From Rhizobium mesoamericanum STM3625 (GTDB taxonomy: Bacteria > Pseudomonadota > Alphaproteobacteria > Rhizobiales > Rhizobiaceae): a stretch of DNA of 64,000 nt. The stretch spans positions 1,825,875-1,889,874 of the forward strand of contig NZ_HF536772.1 in the NCBI RefSeq assembly GCF_000312665.1, given 5' to 3'. Positions within the stretch are counted from its first letter, which is position 1. Every line of letters begins with the position of its first letter. The position numbers were made by a program, and so were the translations under genes. The notes under the pieces were generated by a model. The model was not told the origin of the DNA, made no database searches, and worked only from the letters and a program-made list of their open reading frames with translations. Below are positions 1 through 10,700 of this stretch, in pieces.

Positions 1-656
1 ACGACGCCCGGCAGATCGCTCATGCGGGAGATGACTGTGTCAGCGCCCGCCTCGGTCAGCTTGTCGGCATGTGACGGATAGGTGTGCGAGGCACCGGTAA
101 AGCCAACAACCCGCATGCCCGCAGCGCGCGCAGCATGGACACCATGCACGGAGTCCTCGACCACAACGACACGGTTCGTCGAAACGCCCATCTGTTTGGC
201 GCCGTGCAGGAAGATATCCGGCTTCGGCTTCACGCGATCTGCACCGAGGTCCTTGGCCGAGAAGATATGCGGTGCAAAAAGCGGCTTCAGACCGACCTTG
301 CCGAGCATCATGTCGAGCCGCGAGCTGCTGGAGTTCGAGCAGATGCAGCGTTTTAGCTTCAGGCGTGAAACGGCGGCTTCGACGCCCGATATCGCCTGCA
401 CGTCCTGCTCCAGCCGAAGGTCGAGCAGCTTCTCGGATTTATCAAGCAGCGAAGCCGAAATCGGGATGCTGGCCTCGCGCTCGACCTGGAAAAGGATGTT
501 CTGCCATGTCATGCCTGCGAAGCGCTCGCCCATCTCCTCGATGCTGATCGGGTAACCGGCTTCTGTGAGAAGCTTGGATTCGACATCCGCAGCGATGATT
601 TCCGAATCGACCAGGACGCCGTCGCAGTCGAAGATGATGAGGTCGAAGCCGTCCAT
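1..656 (-). CDS. HAD-superfamily phosphatase, beta-phosphoglucomutase-like (3' end outside window)
   Basis: The minus-strand reading frame begins at the ATG at 656 and is still open at base 1, so the C-terminus is missing. The N-terminus has the HAD motif I DCDGVLVDSE with both catalytic aspartates, followed by a helical cap region. Motif II (CSNSSSSRL), the conserved lysine (KPKPDIFLHG) and motif III/IV (VVVVEDSVHG) then appear in the correct order. This order is typical of HAD-IA sugar-phosphate phosphatases and phosphomutases of about 220-230 residues, so only the last few residues should be absent. The substrate cannot be told from sequence. The gene is convergent with nothing visible; 119 bases separate it from the ArsR gene. 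Confidence 0.9.
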   Translation of the reverse strand, partial: MDGFDLIIFDCDGVLVDSEIIAADVESKLLTEAGYPISIEEMGERFAGMTWQNILFQVEREASIPISASLLDKSEKLLDLRLEQDVQAISGVEAAVSRLKLKRCICSNSSSSRLDMMLGKVGLKPLFAPHIFSAKDLGADRVKPKPDIFLHGAKQMGVSTNRVVVVEDSVHGVHAARAAGMRVVGFTGASHTYPSHADKLTEAGADTVISRMSDLPGV

Positions 657-775
657 TTACTCGCGCCTTGTTTGGGATGATGCCCCTTTACACGATGACC
701 GTATGAAGCTCAACCGCTAGACGGGCATGGCTGGATTGCACGTCGCGGGCGGCTTGGACGTTGTGGTGGTCGGGG

Positions 776-1462
776 CTATTTGATGGCTGGAAACAGCATA
801 AGAAACTGCCGCTCGCCTTCGGGAGAAAAGACAACGCAACGGCTTCCCGCCGTGCGATGGGCCCAGCCCTTGTCGAGAAAATTGGAAAGCAGCGCCTTGC
901 CGAGACTGCCGGCGAGGTGTGCCCGACGCTCGCTCCAGTCCAGACAGGAACGGCATAGCGGCCGGCGCGACGATTTCAGAGTATGGACATCGATACCGAT
1001 ATCTTTGAGCGCGGTTTCGCCGCTCTTCGTTAGCACAAGACCGTCGCCAATCGCATCGATCGCGCCTCGGCCAATCATGCTGTCCAGCATTCGCACGCCA
1101 TAATCGCCGGCAAGATGATCGTAGCAGATGCGGGCCTTGCGCAAGGCCGGCTCCTTCGGCCCCGGCTTATGACGCAGGTAGCCACGCCCGGCCGCAAAAC
1201 CCATAATGCTTTCCAGGAATTTGCCAACGCTGTCATCTGCAAGCGTGAAATAGCGATGTCGGCCCTGCTTGCGCTGCGTGAGCAGATTGCCGGCCTCAAG
1301 CTTCGCGAGGTGCGTGCTCGCCGTCTGCACGGTAATGCCGCCGGCTGCTGCAAGCTCTGTCGCCGTCAGCGCCTTGCCGCCCATCAACGCCGTCAGCATG
1401 TTGGCTCGGGCGGGGTCGCCGATCAGCGCGCCGATCTGGGCTATGTCGGGTCCTTCCTTCAT
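776..1462 (-). CDS. ArsR-family winged-helix transcriptional regulator
   Basis: A 228-residue protein. The first ~85 residues form an ArsR-type helix-turn-helix (AQIGALIGDPARANML, then TELAAAGGITVQTASTHLAKLE and a wing with QGRHRYF). The C-terminal part is a cysteine-containing extension (CRSCLDWSERRAHLAGSLG) seen in a rhizobial subgroup of long ArsR proteins. That subgroup identification is from memory, and no metal-binding CxCxxC box is present. It is divergently transcribed from the NIPSNAP/monooxygenase pair, with only 72 bases between the two starts, so it probably regulates that pair and itself. The effector is unknown. Confidence 0.88.
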   Translation of the reverse strand: MKEGPDIAQIGALIGDPARANMLTALMGGKALTATELAAAGGITVQTASTHLAKLEAGNLLTQRKQGRHRYFTLADDSVGKFLESIMGFAAGRGYLRHKPGPKEPALRKARICYDHLAGDYGVRMLDSMIGRGAIDAIGDGLVLTKSGETALKDIGIDVHTLKSSRRPLCRSCLDWSERRAHLAGSLGKALLSNFLDKGWAHRTAGSRCVVFSPEGERQFLMLFPAIK

Positions 1463-1534
1463 AGTTCGATCCTAACCGAAGCATCGTCGTCCAACAATGT
1501 GCAAAAACTGTTTTCGGACAACAAGGAGACAACG

Positions 1535-1864
1535 ATGATTACCTGCTTCATCCGCTACGAGATCGATCCATCCAAGAAGGACGCCTTTATCGAATATGCC
1601 CGCAACTGGGGCCAAGCGATCCCGCGCAACGGCGCTGACCTGATCGGGTATTTTGCCCCGCATGAGGGCTCGGCAACGACGGCTTACGGCGTCTACAACA
1701 TCGAGAGCCTCGCCGCCTATGAAGCCTATCGCGCCCGCCTTGCCGCCGATCCGATCGGCAAGGAAAACTACGATTTCGCCAAACGCGAACGGTTCATCCT
1801 CAGAGAAGATCGCATCTTCCTCAGAAATGCCTCCCTTCCTCATGCAAAGCTGGTGATGCCATGA
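1535..1864 (+). CDS. NIPSNAP-family protein
   Basis: A 109-residue protein starting at the ATG at 1535, with a good ribosome-binding site (AAGGAG) ten bases upstream. The frame is open further upstream, but that stretch is antisense to the ArsR gene and is not credible as coding. The N-terminus (MITCFIRYEIDPSKKDAFIEYARNW) is typical of the NIPSNAP dimeric alpha/beta-barrel fold. Its stop overlaps the start of the next gene by four bases (ATGA), indicating translational coupling. NIPSNAP proteins are small ferredoxin-like proteins with no settled reaction. Here the partner is a monooxygenase-like gene and the probable regulator is the divergent ArsR protein. Confidence 0.85.
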   Translation: MITCFIRYEIDPSKKDAFIEYARNWGQAIPRNGADLIGYFAPHEGSATTAYGVYNIESLAAYEAYRARLAADPIGKENYDFAKRERFILREDRIFLRNASLPHAKLVMP

Positions 1865-2214
1865 TCGCTGTTATCTTCGAAGTCCTGCCCTTCATGGGTG
1901 AGCGCCACACCTATCTCGATCTCGCCGGCGAACTTCGCGGTGAACTGGAAAAGATCGATGGCTTCATCTCGATCGAGCGCTTCGAAAGCCTCACCAATCG
2001 CGGCAAGCTGCTTTCGCTTTCCTTCTGGCGTGACGAGAAGGCCGTAACGACGTGGCGAAACCTGGAGGCGCACCGTGCCGCCCAGCACGCCGGTCGTAAC
2101 GGCGTCTTCGCGGACTATCGCTTGCGCATCGGCCACATCGTCCGTGACTACGGCATGAAGGACCGCGACGAGGCCCCCGCTGACAGCCGCAATGTGCACG
2201 ACGCGGCAGCTTAA
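1861..2214 (+). CDS. Antibiotic-biosynthesis-monooxygenase (ABM) domain protein
   Basis: A 117-residue protein in the dimeric alpha/beta-barrel superfamily. It has the usual ABM features: an N-terminal beta strand (MIAVIFEVLP), the helix around DLAGELRGELEKIDGF, the ISIERFESL strand, then LLSLSFWRDEKAVTTWRN and EAHRAAQHAGR. These are small cofactor-free oxygenases or haem-degrading-type folds; the substrate here is unknown. It is translationally coupled to the NIPSNAP gene (4-base overlap) and ends 162 bases before ccrM. Confidence 0.85.
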   Translation: MIAVIFEVLPFMGERHTYLDLAGELRGELEKIDGFISIERFESLTNRGKLLSLSFWRDEKAVTTWRNLEAHRAAQHAGRNGVFADYRLRIGHIVRDYGMKDRDEAPADSRNVHDAAA

Positions 2215-2312
2215 CGAGAGCGGCTGCAAGGGCAGGGCTGGTACCCGCCCTTCGGCGTCTAAGCACGTGCGGCGACTTATTTTCCCGAAATCGCCCATCC
2301 CTTCAGCCTTTG

Positions 2313-2336
2313 GTAACCAAACTGGGTAACCATAAC
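2313..2336 (+). promoter_or_regulatory. Direct repeats in the ccrM upstream region
   Basis: The heptamer GTAACCA occurs at 2313-2319 and again at 2326-2332, thirteen bases apart, followed by a third TAAC at 2333. This lies 40-65 bases before the ccrM start. ccrM is cell-cycle controlled by CtrA in alphaproteobacteria, and CtrA half-sites are TTAA/TAACC-like. The spacing here is not the canonical TTAA-N7-TTAA, so assignment to CtrA is only a guess. Confidence 0.35.
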
Positions 2337-2364
2337 GGACAGTAAAAAAGCGTAATGTGTATGA

Positions 2365-3507
<1,143 letters not shown>

Positions 3508-3576
3508 CGCTCGCTTCGACCTGATCGAGACTTCCTTCTTCCGGTGTTTTGTACCTCCAGTTACGGAAGAAGGCCT

Positions 3577-3614
3577 AGCGCCCGGGGATCAACACCCCGG
3601 GCGCTCTTCATTTT
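3577..3614 (+). terminator. Terminator downstream of ccrM
   Basis: A perfect 11-bp stem (AGCGCCCGGGG at 3577-3587 and its complement at 3595-3605) with a 7-base loop, followed by CTTCATTTT. It is 70 bases after the ccrM stop and ends that transcript before the next gene. Confidence 0.85.
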
Positions 3615-3684
3615 GGCTCGCGCGGTGGCGCAGTTCCGTGGCATGTATCGCTGACTGATGATCCGAACAGGCGGGGAACCGGCC

Positions 3685-4155
3685 ATGTATCTTGCGATCA
3701 TGCTACTGCTGATGTTTGTTCTGCCGCTGGGCTCGGTCGTTGCGGAAGCGCATTGGAGTGCGGGTGCCAACCTCGTCTTCCTGATCGGAAAGTGGTTCGT
3801 CTTCTGGGGTGTCGGTTTGCGGCTATTGGTCGCCAGCCTGAAACAGATCGTCAATCCCGCATTCACGGCCGAAACGATCTTTGATCTCACCGACCACAAG
3901 GCCGAGTCGCTGGTGCAGGAGATCGGCTTCGGCAACCTGTCGATCGGTATGCTTGGCGTACTCAGCCTCTTCGAGCCGCAGTGGCTCGTCCCTGCCGCGA
4001 TCACCGGTTGCCTGTTCTTCGGTCTTGCGGGTCTCAAGCATCTCCTGGAGCGAGGAAGAAACAGGTCGAGGAACATAGCAATGATCTCCGACCTGTGGCT
4101 CTCTCTTGTACTTGCCTTCTATCTCTCCGCAGCGTTTTTTCAGAACGCCCGATAG
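3685..4155 (+). CDS. Small integral membrane protein, DUF6790-like
   Basis: A 156-residue hydrophobic protein. The ATG at 3685 is chosen because GGCGGGGAA precedes it; an in-frame ATG at 3658 is also possible. Four likely membrane segments are visible: YLAIMLLLMFVLPLG, the FLIGKWFVFWGVGLRLLV region, LSIGMLGVLSLF with WLVPAAITGCLFFGL, and LWLSLVLAFYLSAAFF at the end. The central motif EIGFGNLSIGMLG resembles the DUF6790 family, but that is recognised from memory. The function is unknown. Its end overlaps the convergent NTF2-like gene by 16 bases. Confidence 0.75.
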   Translation: MYLAIMLLLMFVLPLGSVVAEAHWSAGANLVFLIGKWFVFWGVGLRLLVASLKQIVNPAFTAETIFDLTDHKAESLVQEIGFGNLSIGMLGVLSLFEPQWLVPAAITGCLFFGLAGLKHLLERGRNRSRNIAMISDLWLSLVLAFYLSAAFFQNAR

Positions 4156-4505
4156 TCCGTCACCTCGACATGGGTGACACGACCGTCTTCGTTGAAGGTA
4201 ATCGTTTCTTCGCCCTCACGCACCAAGGGGTTGCCCGTCTTGCTGTGCGTCGCACGAACCGACCAGACGGCGCGGCCGGCTTTGGGGCCAGCCTTCTCAA
4301 CCAGTGTGTCGACCGCCGTCTGATCCGGATAGTCATCGAAATACTTGCGGAAAGCGACCATGATGTCGGCTCGCCCGGACAGGCTTCCGACACCGTTCGA
4401 GACATAGGTCGCGTCTTCCGCGAAATAGCTCTCGATCAAATCGAAATCGAGCGCGTTGATCGCGGCGTGGAATCGCTTGATTTCTTCAACTGGATCGAAC
4501 GTCAT
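4140..4505 (-). CDS. SnoaL/NTF2-like protein
   Basis: A 121-residue protein with the cone-shaped NTF2-like fold signature: an N-terminal helix (PVEEIKRFHAAINALDFDLIESYFAEDATYVS), a second helix with ADIMVAFRKYFDDYPD, and C-terminal strands ending in ITFNEDGRVTHVEVTDYR. These proteins are small ligand-binding or isomerase-like enzymes; no substrate can be named. It overlaps the upstream HAD gene by 4 bases and is the last gene of a minus-strand unit mutY-HAD-NTF2. Confidence 0.8.
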   Translation of the reverse strand: MTFDPVEEIKRFHAAINALDFDLIESYFAEDATYVSNGVGSLSGRADIMVAFRKYFDDYPDQTAVDTLVEKAGPKAGRAVWSVRATHSKTGNPLVREGEETITFNEDGRVTHVEVTDYRAF

Positions 4506-5116
4506 GGTGAGAGCCTCACGCCACGCCCCGCAAGATCCGCGCGCAGCTTGTCGGCGCCGGTGAACAGAACTGCATCCCAGCCCGCCGCTTTCGCGCCGTC
4601 GACGTTAGCGGCGGAGTCGTCGATGAAGATCGTCGCCGCCGGATTGAGGTCGAAGCTCTTGGCATGGGTTTCGTAGATCGCAATGTCGGGTTTGATCAGG
4701 CCGATATCGCCCGAAACGGTCACGCCGCGTGGCTTGGTCAGAAACGGAAAGCGCACCTGTGCTTCGCGGAAGGTGTCGGATGCGAAGTTCGTCAGCATCG
4801 TAACGTCCCGGCCATCGGCAATCAGGCCTTCCATAATCGCAACGCTGTCGTCGTAGGAGTGCGGAACCATTTCGTGCCAGTGCTTCCGGAAGGCGCGGAT
4901 ATGTTCCTCTCGATCTGGATGAACTTCGATCAGCAGCGCTTCGGCTTCGGCCCAGGTGCGGCCGCGGTCCTGCTCGACGTTCCAGTCATGAGTGCAGACA
5001 TTCTCGAAGAACCATTTGCGCTCAGCTGCATCAGGAATGAGATGGCTGAACGGAATATTCGGATCGTAATGGATGAGAACTTTTCCGATGTCGAAAACAA
5101 TATGCTCGATGGGCAT
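4502..5116 (-). CDS. HAD-IA family hydrolase, YihX-like
   Basis: A 204-residue HAD phosphatase. Motif I is FDIGKVLIHYD. The second catalytic acid falls in the later Asp, as in the DxGxVxxxD variant seen in YihX-type sugar-phosphate phosphatases. Motif II is MLTNFAS, the lysine motif is LIKPDIAIYE, and motif III is FIDDSAANVDGA. The substrate is unknown. It starts 3 bases after the mutY stop and overlaps the following NTF2-like gene, so all three are probably cotranscribed. Mapping it to a mutagenesis-avoidance role from its neighbour would be speculation. Confidence 0.88.
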   Translation of the reverse strand: MPIEHIVFDIGKVLIHYDPNIPFSHLIPDAAERKWFFENVCTHDWNVEQDRGRTWAEAEALLIEVHPDREEHIRAFRKHWHEMVPHSYDDSVAIMEGLIADGRDVTMLTNFASDTFREAQVRFPFLTKPRGVTVSGDIGLIKPDIAIYETHAKSFDLNPAATIFIDDSAANVDGAKAAGWDAVLFTGADKLRADLAGRGVRLSP

Positions 5117-5119
5117 CGA

Positions 5120-6211
5120 TTAATCCTTGGCACGTTTGAACGCGAGCGGAATAGCCGCGGTGATTGCTTTTTTCATGACAGTCGGCAACGCCTGCGAGTC
5201 AAGATTTGTAACTGCTTCCCACCAAGCGTTATCTATTTGAATTCGCGAGGGGACCGCGACGCGGTAGATGGACAGCCGGAGCTCGAAATGGGTGAAGACG
5301 TGTGTCACGGTTCCGCAGCGCTCCCACCGGGCTGAAAAGGGCGCGGCAGCAGCCGATGTTTCTCCGTCTTGCCGCGCCGTCCAGTTGGTCGTCGGCACCT
5401 CGGTCATACCGCCGAGCAGACCGCTTTCGATGCGCCGTCGCAGAAGGATGTCACCATCTGCAGTGACCGCGATGAAAGCCGCTCCCTGGCGGATCGGCTT
5501 TTCCTTCTTGGCTGCCTTGATCGGAAAGTGCTCGGGATCATGCAGGCGCAACGCCTCGCAAGATTTACGGAGCGGGCAGAGGGAACAGGCAGGCCGCTTC
5601 GGCGTGCAGATCGTTGCACCCAGGTCCATCATTGCTTGCGCAAAATCGCCAGGCCGATCCTTCGGGGTCAGCAGAGCCACTTTCTGCTTCATCAAGGGTT
5701 TGGCGTTGGGCAGCGGCGTGGCAATTGCATAGAGGCGCGAAATTACCCGCTCGACGTTGCCATCCATGACGACTGCCGGCCGGTCGAAAGCGATCGCGGC
5801 TACTGCGGCGGCTGTATAATCTCCGATGCCAGGAAGCGATTTCAGCCCTTCTTCGGTATTAGGAAAGACGCCCTCGTGATGGCGCGCCACAGCCTCGGCG
5901 CATTTCTTGAGGTTACGGGCGCGAGCGTAGTATCCCAGCCCCGCCCAGGCGGCCATCACGTCCTCGCTCGGCGCATCGGCGAGATCCCGCACGGTCGGCC
6001 AACGTGCCAGGAAATTGGCGAAGTAGGGTTTCACCGCCGGCACCGTGGTCTGCTGAAGCATCACCTCTGAGAGCCAGACGTGATAGGGATCGACCTTGAT
6101 CCCACGCGCCGCCATCGGTGGCGAGACGCGCCAAGGCAGATCGCGATGGTGCCGGTCATACCAGTCGAGAAGGGGTTTGGCGGCGGGCGCGTCCAGTGTC
6201 GTCGGTGTCAT
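5120..6211 (-). CDS. mutY: A/G-specific adenine DNA glycosylase MutY
   Basis: A 363-residue base-excision repair enzyme that removes adenine mispaired with 8-oxoguanine. The helix-hairpin-helix and catalytic region is seen in LPGIGDYTAAAVAAIAF followed by VVMDGNVERVISRL, with the conserved acid in LSEVMLQQTTVPAV. The 4Fe-4S cluster is CTPKRPACSLCPLRKSCEA (C-x6-C-x2-C-x5-C), which separates it from thymine glycosylases. The last ~130 residues are the NUDIX-like 8-oxoG recognition domain. It is divergent from the DUF721 gene, as in many rhizobia, and heads a three-gene minus-strand unit. Confidence 0.96.
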   Translation of the reverse strand: MTPTTLDAPAAKPLLDWYDRHHRDLPWRVSPPMAARGIKVDPYHVWLSEVMLQQTTVPAVKPYFANFLARWPTVRDLADAPSEDVMAAWAGLGYYARARNLKKCAEAVARHHEGVFPNTEEGLKSLPGIGDYTAAAVAAIAFDRPAVVMDGNVERVISRLYAIATPLPNAKPLMKQKVALLTPKDRPGDFAQAMMDLGATICTPKRPACSLCPLRKSCEALRLHDPEHFPIKAAKKEKPIRQGAAFIAVTADGDILLRRRIESGLLGGMTEVPTTNWTARQDGETSAAAAPFSARWERCGTVTHVFTHFELRLSIYRVAVPSRIQIDNAWWEAVTNLDSQALPTVMKKAITAAIPLAFKRAKD

Positions 6212-6308
6212 TATTTGCCGTCGTGAGGGGAAGTGCCCTATACTTGGCGAAGCAATGCCGCGCGATCAAGGCAGTGGCACCTGAAGGCAGCGCGATGTGA
6301 AGGTTTCG

Positions 6309-6797
6309 ATGAGTTATCCACGAAAAGGTGAAAAGCAGATCTCCGAATTGACGAATGTGTTGATCGATCCGGTGCTGGCAAAGCGCGCCGGCATCAATAC
6401 GGCGCTGCTCGGATCATGGGACGAGATCGCCGGCGAGGAGTTTGCCGATTGCACGCGACCGGAAAAGATCGCTTGGGCGAGGGGCAATGACGACGGTAGT
6501 TTTCGTCCCGGTGTGCTCACCATCGCCTGCGAGGGCGCCCGGGCATTATTTCTGACGCATGCACAGGGCGAGCTGATCCAGCGGGTCAACAGTTTCTTCG
6601 GCTTTGCCGCCGTTCACCAGATACGCATCGTCCAGAAGCCCGTCTATCAGACCGTCAAGGGCACTCGTACCCCCCCGCCGCTAAGGGGCGCGGCAGCTGC
6701 GAAGCTGGACGAGATGATGACAGGGATCGAAGGCGACAAGCTGCGTGACGCGGTAAAGCGTCTCGGCACGGCTGTGTTGGGGAAGCGAGGCCGCTAG
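6309..6797 (+). CDS. DUF721 (DciA-like) protein
   Basis: A 162-residue protein of the DUF721 family. The ATG at 6309 is favoured because GTGAAGG sits just upstream; a GTG at 6297 would add four residues. The conserved DUF721 core runs from about VLAKRAGINTALLGSWDEIAG to the strand LTIACEGARALFLTHAQGELIQRVNSFFG. DUF721 includes DciA, which loads the replicative helicase DnaB in bacteria without DnaC. That role is inferred here from family knowledge only. It lies between mutY and the DsbA-like gene, a common alphaproteobacterial order. Confidence 0.85.
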   Translation: MSYPRKGEKQISELTNVLIDPVLAKRAGINTALLGSWDEIAGEEFADCTRPEKIAWARGNDDGSFRPGVLTIACEGARALFLTHAQGELIQRVNSFFGFAAVHQIRIVQKPVYQTVKGTRTPPPLRGAAAAKLDEMMTGIEGDKLRDAVKRLGTAVLGKRGR

Positions 6798-6957
6798 CGC
6801 CTTTCAAGTATTGCCGTGGCAATTCTGTACGCAATTTAATCTGGCGGTCCAACCAAGGTCACAATTCTTTGAAGAAAGTTGGCCAGCCGTGCCTTGTTCG
6901 GGGCTTCGAGCCGTTATATCGCACTGTCAGCCACTACTCTCATCTATGGGGAACTTC

Positions 6958-7650
6958 ATGTCGATTTCCGAAATGCAACTGACGAAACGCCAGCTCCTGG
7001 GCGGCGTGGCTGCTGCGACTGCGACGCTTGCCGTTTTCAGCACCGCGCATGCCGCGGCCGAAGTGCCGAAGCCCGATGGCGACGTCGATATGGCTGCCGT
7101 GCTGAAGCCCGGTGAGTTGCCGGAAATGGCGCTCGGCAAGGAAGACGCCCCGGTCACGATCGTCGAATACATGTCGATGACGTGCCCGCACTGCGCCCAC
7201 TTCCACACGACGACCTTCGATGAGATCAAGAAGAAGTACGTCGACACTGGCAAGGTGCGCTTCATCATCCGCGAATTCCCGTTCGACCCTCGGGCAGCGG
7301 CCGCCTTCATGTTGGCCCGCTGCAACGCTTCCAAGCCGGAAGAATTGAGCACGGCCGAACAGTATTTCCCGATGGTCTCCATGCTCTTCAAGCAGCAACA
7401 GACCTGGGCTGCCGCTGACGACGGCCGCGCAGCATTGCTTCAGATGTCCAAACTTGCCGGATTTACTGAGGATAGCTTTACGAAGTGCTTGACGAACCAG
7501 AAGCTGCTCGATCAAGTGAACGCAACGCGGGAAAGGGGTTCCAAGGAGTTTGGCGTCAACGCCACGCCGACGTTCCTCATCAACGGGAAGCGCTATTCTG
7601 GAGACATGTCGGTTGACACCATGTCGGCCCTTATCGACAGCCTGCTCTAA
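6958..7650 (+). CDS. Periplasmic DsbA-family thiol-disulfide oxidoreductase
   Basis: A 230-residue protein starting at the ATG at 6958 after GGGGAAC; the longer upstream open frame lacks plausible coding content. Residues 1-32 form an export signal with a KR pair and hydrophobic core ending AHA/AAE, which could use Sec or TAT. The thioredoxin-like domain carries the active site CPHC in YMSMTCPHCAHFHTT and the cis-proline loop in NATPTFLINGKRY. DsbA-type proteins oxidise or isomerise disulfides in the periplasm; its redox direction cannot be told from sequence. The long insertion between the motifs fits DsbA rather than plain thioredoxin. Confidence 0.9.
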   Translation: MSISEMQLTKRQLLGGVAAATATLAVFSTAHAAAEVPKPDGDVDMAAVLKPGELPEMALGKEDAPVTIVEYMSMTCPHCAHFHTTTFDEIKKKYVDTGKVRFIIREFPFDPRAAAAFMLARCNASKPEELSTAEQYFPMVSMLFKQQQTWAAADDGRAALLQMSKLAGFTEDSFTKCLTNQKLLDQVNATRERGSKEFGVNATPTFLINGKRYSGDMSVDTMSALIDSLL

Positions 7651-7667
7651 ACTGAACCGTATCCGAT

Positions 7668-7704
7668 CGACGGGCGACGGCGGAAGCCGTGTGCCCGTCG
7701 TTAG
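7668..7704 (+). terminator. Terminator-like hairpin between dsbA-like gene and smc
   Basis: The stem CGACGGGC (7668-7675) pairs with 7693-7700. An inner stem ACGGC/GCCGT closes a GGAA tetraloop, giving 13 pairs with small bulges. Only a weak T tail follows (TTAGCTT), so termination may be partial. Confidence 0.5.
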
Positions 7705-7728
7705 CTTCATGCGGCGGGGGGACACGGC

Positions 7729-10700
7729 ATGAAGTTCAACAAGCTTCGCGTCGTCGGCTTCAAATCCTTCGTGGAACCCACCGAATTCATTATCGAGCGC
7801 GGCTTGACTGGCATCGTCGGGCCGAATGGCTGTGGCAAGTCGAACCTCGTCGAAGCGCTCCGCTGGGTGATGGGTGAAAACTCATACAAGAACATGCGTG
7901 CGTCCGGCATGGACGACGTCATTTTCTCCGGCTCTGGCAATCGTCCCGCCCGCAATACCGCCGAAGTCGCGCTCTATCTCGATAATGCCGAGCGTATGGC
8001 GCCCGCCGCCTTCAACGATAGCGACGAAATCCAGGTCACGCGCCGCATCGAGCGCGAGCAGGGTTCGATCTATCGCATCAACGGCAAGGAAAGCCGTGCC
8101 AAGGACGTGCAGCTTCTTTTTGCCGACGCATCCACCGGGGCGCGTTCCCCGTCCATGGTCGGCCAAGGGCGGATCGGCGAGTTGATCTCGGCAAAGCCGC
8201 AGGCTCGCCGCCAGCTTCTTGAAGAGGCAGCGGGCATATCAGGCCTGCATTCGCGCCGTCACGAAGCCGAGCTTCGTCTGCGTGCCGCCGAAAGCAATCT
8301 GGAACGCCTCGATGACGTGACCTCGCAGCTGGAAAGCCAGATCGAGAGCTTGAAACGGCAGGCCCGTCAGGCAAACCGCTTCAAGTCCCTGTCTGCCGAT
8401 ATCCGCGCGCGAGAGGCGTTGCTTCTGCATATCCGCTGGGTTCAGGCCAAGGAGGCGGAAGCCGAGGCCGACAGCGCCCTCAACCAGGCCACCGTCGTTG
8501 TCGCCGAAAAGGCACAGATGCAGATGGAGGCCGCCAAGACCCAAGGTATTGCTAGCCTCAAGCTGCCGGAACTGCGCGAAGGTGAAGCGCGCGCCGCTGC
8601 CGCGCTGCAGCGCCTGCAGATCGCCAAGACGCAGCTGGAGGAGGATGCCAATCGCATCCTGCGCCGTCGCGATGAACTGACCCGCCGCCTTGCGCAGCTT
8701 GGCGAGGACATCCGCCGCGAGGAACGGCTGGTTGCCGACAATGCCGAAATCCTGGCACGTCTGGACGCCGAAGAGGCCGAGATCACCGAAATTCTCGCCG
8801 ATTCCGGCCGTTTTGCCGAAGAAACGCGCGAGGCCTTCGAGGAGGCAGCGGCAAAGCTCACAGACAGCGAGCGCGTTTTCACTGCGCTGACGGCGGAACG
8901 CGCCGAGGCAGCGGCGGGGCGCAACCAACTCGAGCGCGCGATTCGCGATATCGCCGATCGCAAGATGCGTCTTGAGCGACAGATGGACGAGGCCAACCGC
9001 GAACTGCAGGCTATCGGGGAGAAGATTGCCGGCCTGCCCGATCCGGACGAGAAGCGGGCCGTGGTCGAGGCGGGCGAGCTAGCGCTTGCCGAGGCGGAAG
9101 CCGCAATCCAGGGCGTCGAGCACGCCTTGGCCGCTGCCCGCCAGACCGAGGCTCTCTCCCGATCGCCGGTCGATCAGGCGCGCGCGAAGCTGAACGCCAT
9201 CGAAACGGAAGCCCGAACCATTTCGCGCATGCTGGCGGCCGGCGCAGCCGCAGGCGAGTTTGCACCGGTTGCCGATGAGCTTCGCGTCGATCGCGGCTTC
9301 GAAACGGCTCTGGGTGCGGCGCTCGGTGACGATATCGAATCCCCTCTTGATCCCAACGCGGCGGTTCATTGGTCCGGCAATGGTGACGGTGCCGCGGACC
9401 CGGCCCTGCCGGCCGGCGTGACGCCGCTGATCGATTATGTTCGCGCTCCTGCGGCACTGATGCGCCGTCTGAAGCAGATCGGCCTCGTCTCCGGTTCGGA
9501 TGCGGCGGCACTGATGAAGGACCTGAAGCCAGGCCAACGCCTGGTGACCAAGCAAGGCGCCGTCTACCGCTGGGACGGTCACGTCACCGGCGCGGATGCG
9601 CCGAGTGCGGCCGCGCTGAAGCTGGCGCAGAAGAACCGGCTCGCCGAACTGGAAAGCGAAGCGGCGCTTGCCCGGGATATACTCGACGAAGCCGAAGAGC
9701 GCTTGGCGAGTGCCGTGGATTCCATTCGCGTTCAGGAGGAGCGCCTCGCCGATGCGCGCGAGAAGAGCCGTATCTCCGCGCGGCAACTTGCCGAAGCTCG
9801 CGAAGCATTGACAGCGGCCGAGCGAGCCTCGGGCGATCTCATCCGCAGGCGCGATGTCATTGCAGAAGCAATCAGCCAACTTCAGATCCAGGTTGAAGAT
9901 CTCTCGATCCAAGAAGAGAACGCCCGGATCGAGTTGGAAGACGCTCCCGATTTGACGGCGATCGACGAACGGCTTCGAGCGCAGCAGGCCGAGGTTGCGA
10001 CCGATCGTGGTGCACTCGCGGAGGCGCGGGCACGCCACGAAAGCCTAAACCGCGAGAACGAAGCCCGTCAGCGCCGCATCATTGCCATCGGGCAGGAGCG
10101 CGAGACCTGGCGTCAGCGCGCTGCCAGCGCCGAGGATCACATTGCCACACTTCGTGACCGCGAGGAGGAGGCGCGGGAGGAAGCAGCCGAGCTTGAAATG
10201 GCGCCCGATGAGTTCGACGACAAGCGCCGTGCGCTGCTGACGGAACTCCAGAAGGCTGACGAAGCACGTCGCCACGCGGCCGATGTGCTTGCTGAAGCCG
10301 AGCTCGTCCAGCGCGACGCCGACCACAAGGCGGCGACGGCACTATCGGAACTTGCCGAAAGCCGCGAGCGTCGCGGTCGCGCCGAAGAACGGCTGGTCTC
10401 GGCACGCGAAAAGCGACAGGAAAACGAGGCCCGAATTCGTGAGGCACTGAACGCTGCGCCACACGAGGCTCTTCGGATTGCCGGACTGGAATCGCTGCAG
10501 ACAGCGCCTGATCTTCGCGAGGTCGAGCGCGAACTCGAACGCCTCAAGATGGAGCGCGAGCGCCTTGGCGCGGTCAACCTGCGCGCCGAGGAAGAGCAGA
10601 AGGAACTAAGCGGCAAGCTCGAGGCCCTGATCAAGGAGCGCGACGACGTGATCGATGCGATCCGCAAATTGCGCGGCGCGATTCAGAGCCTCAATCGTGA

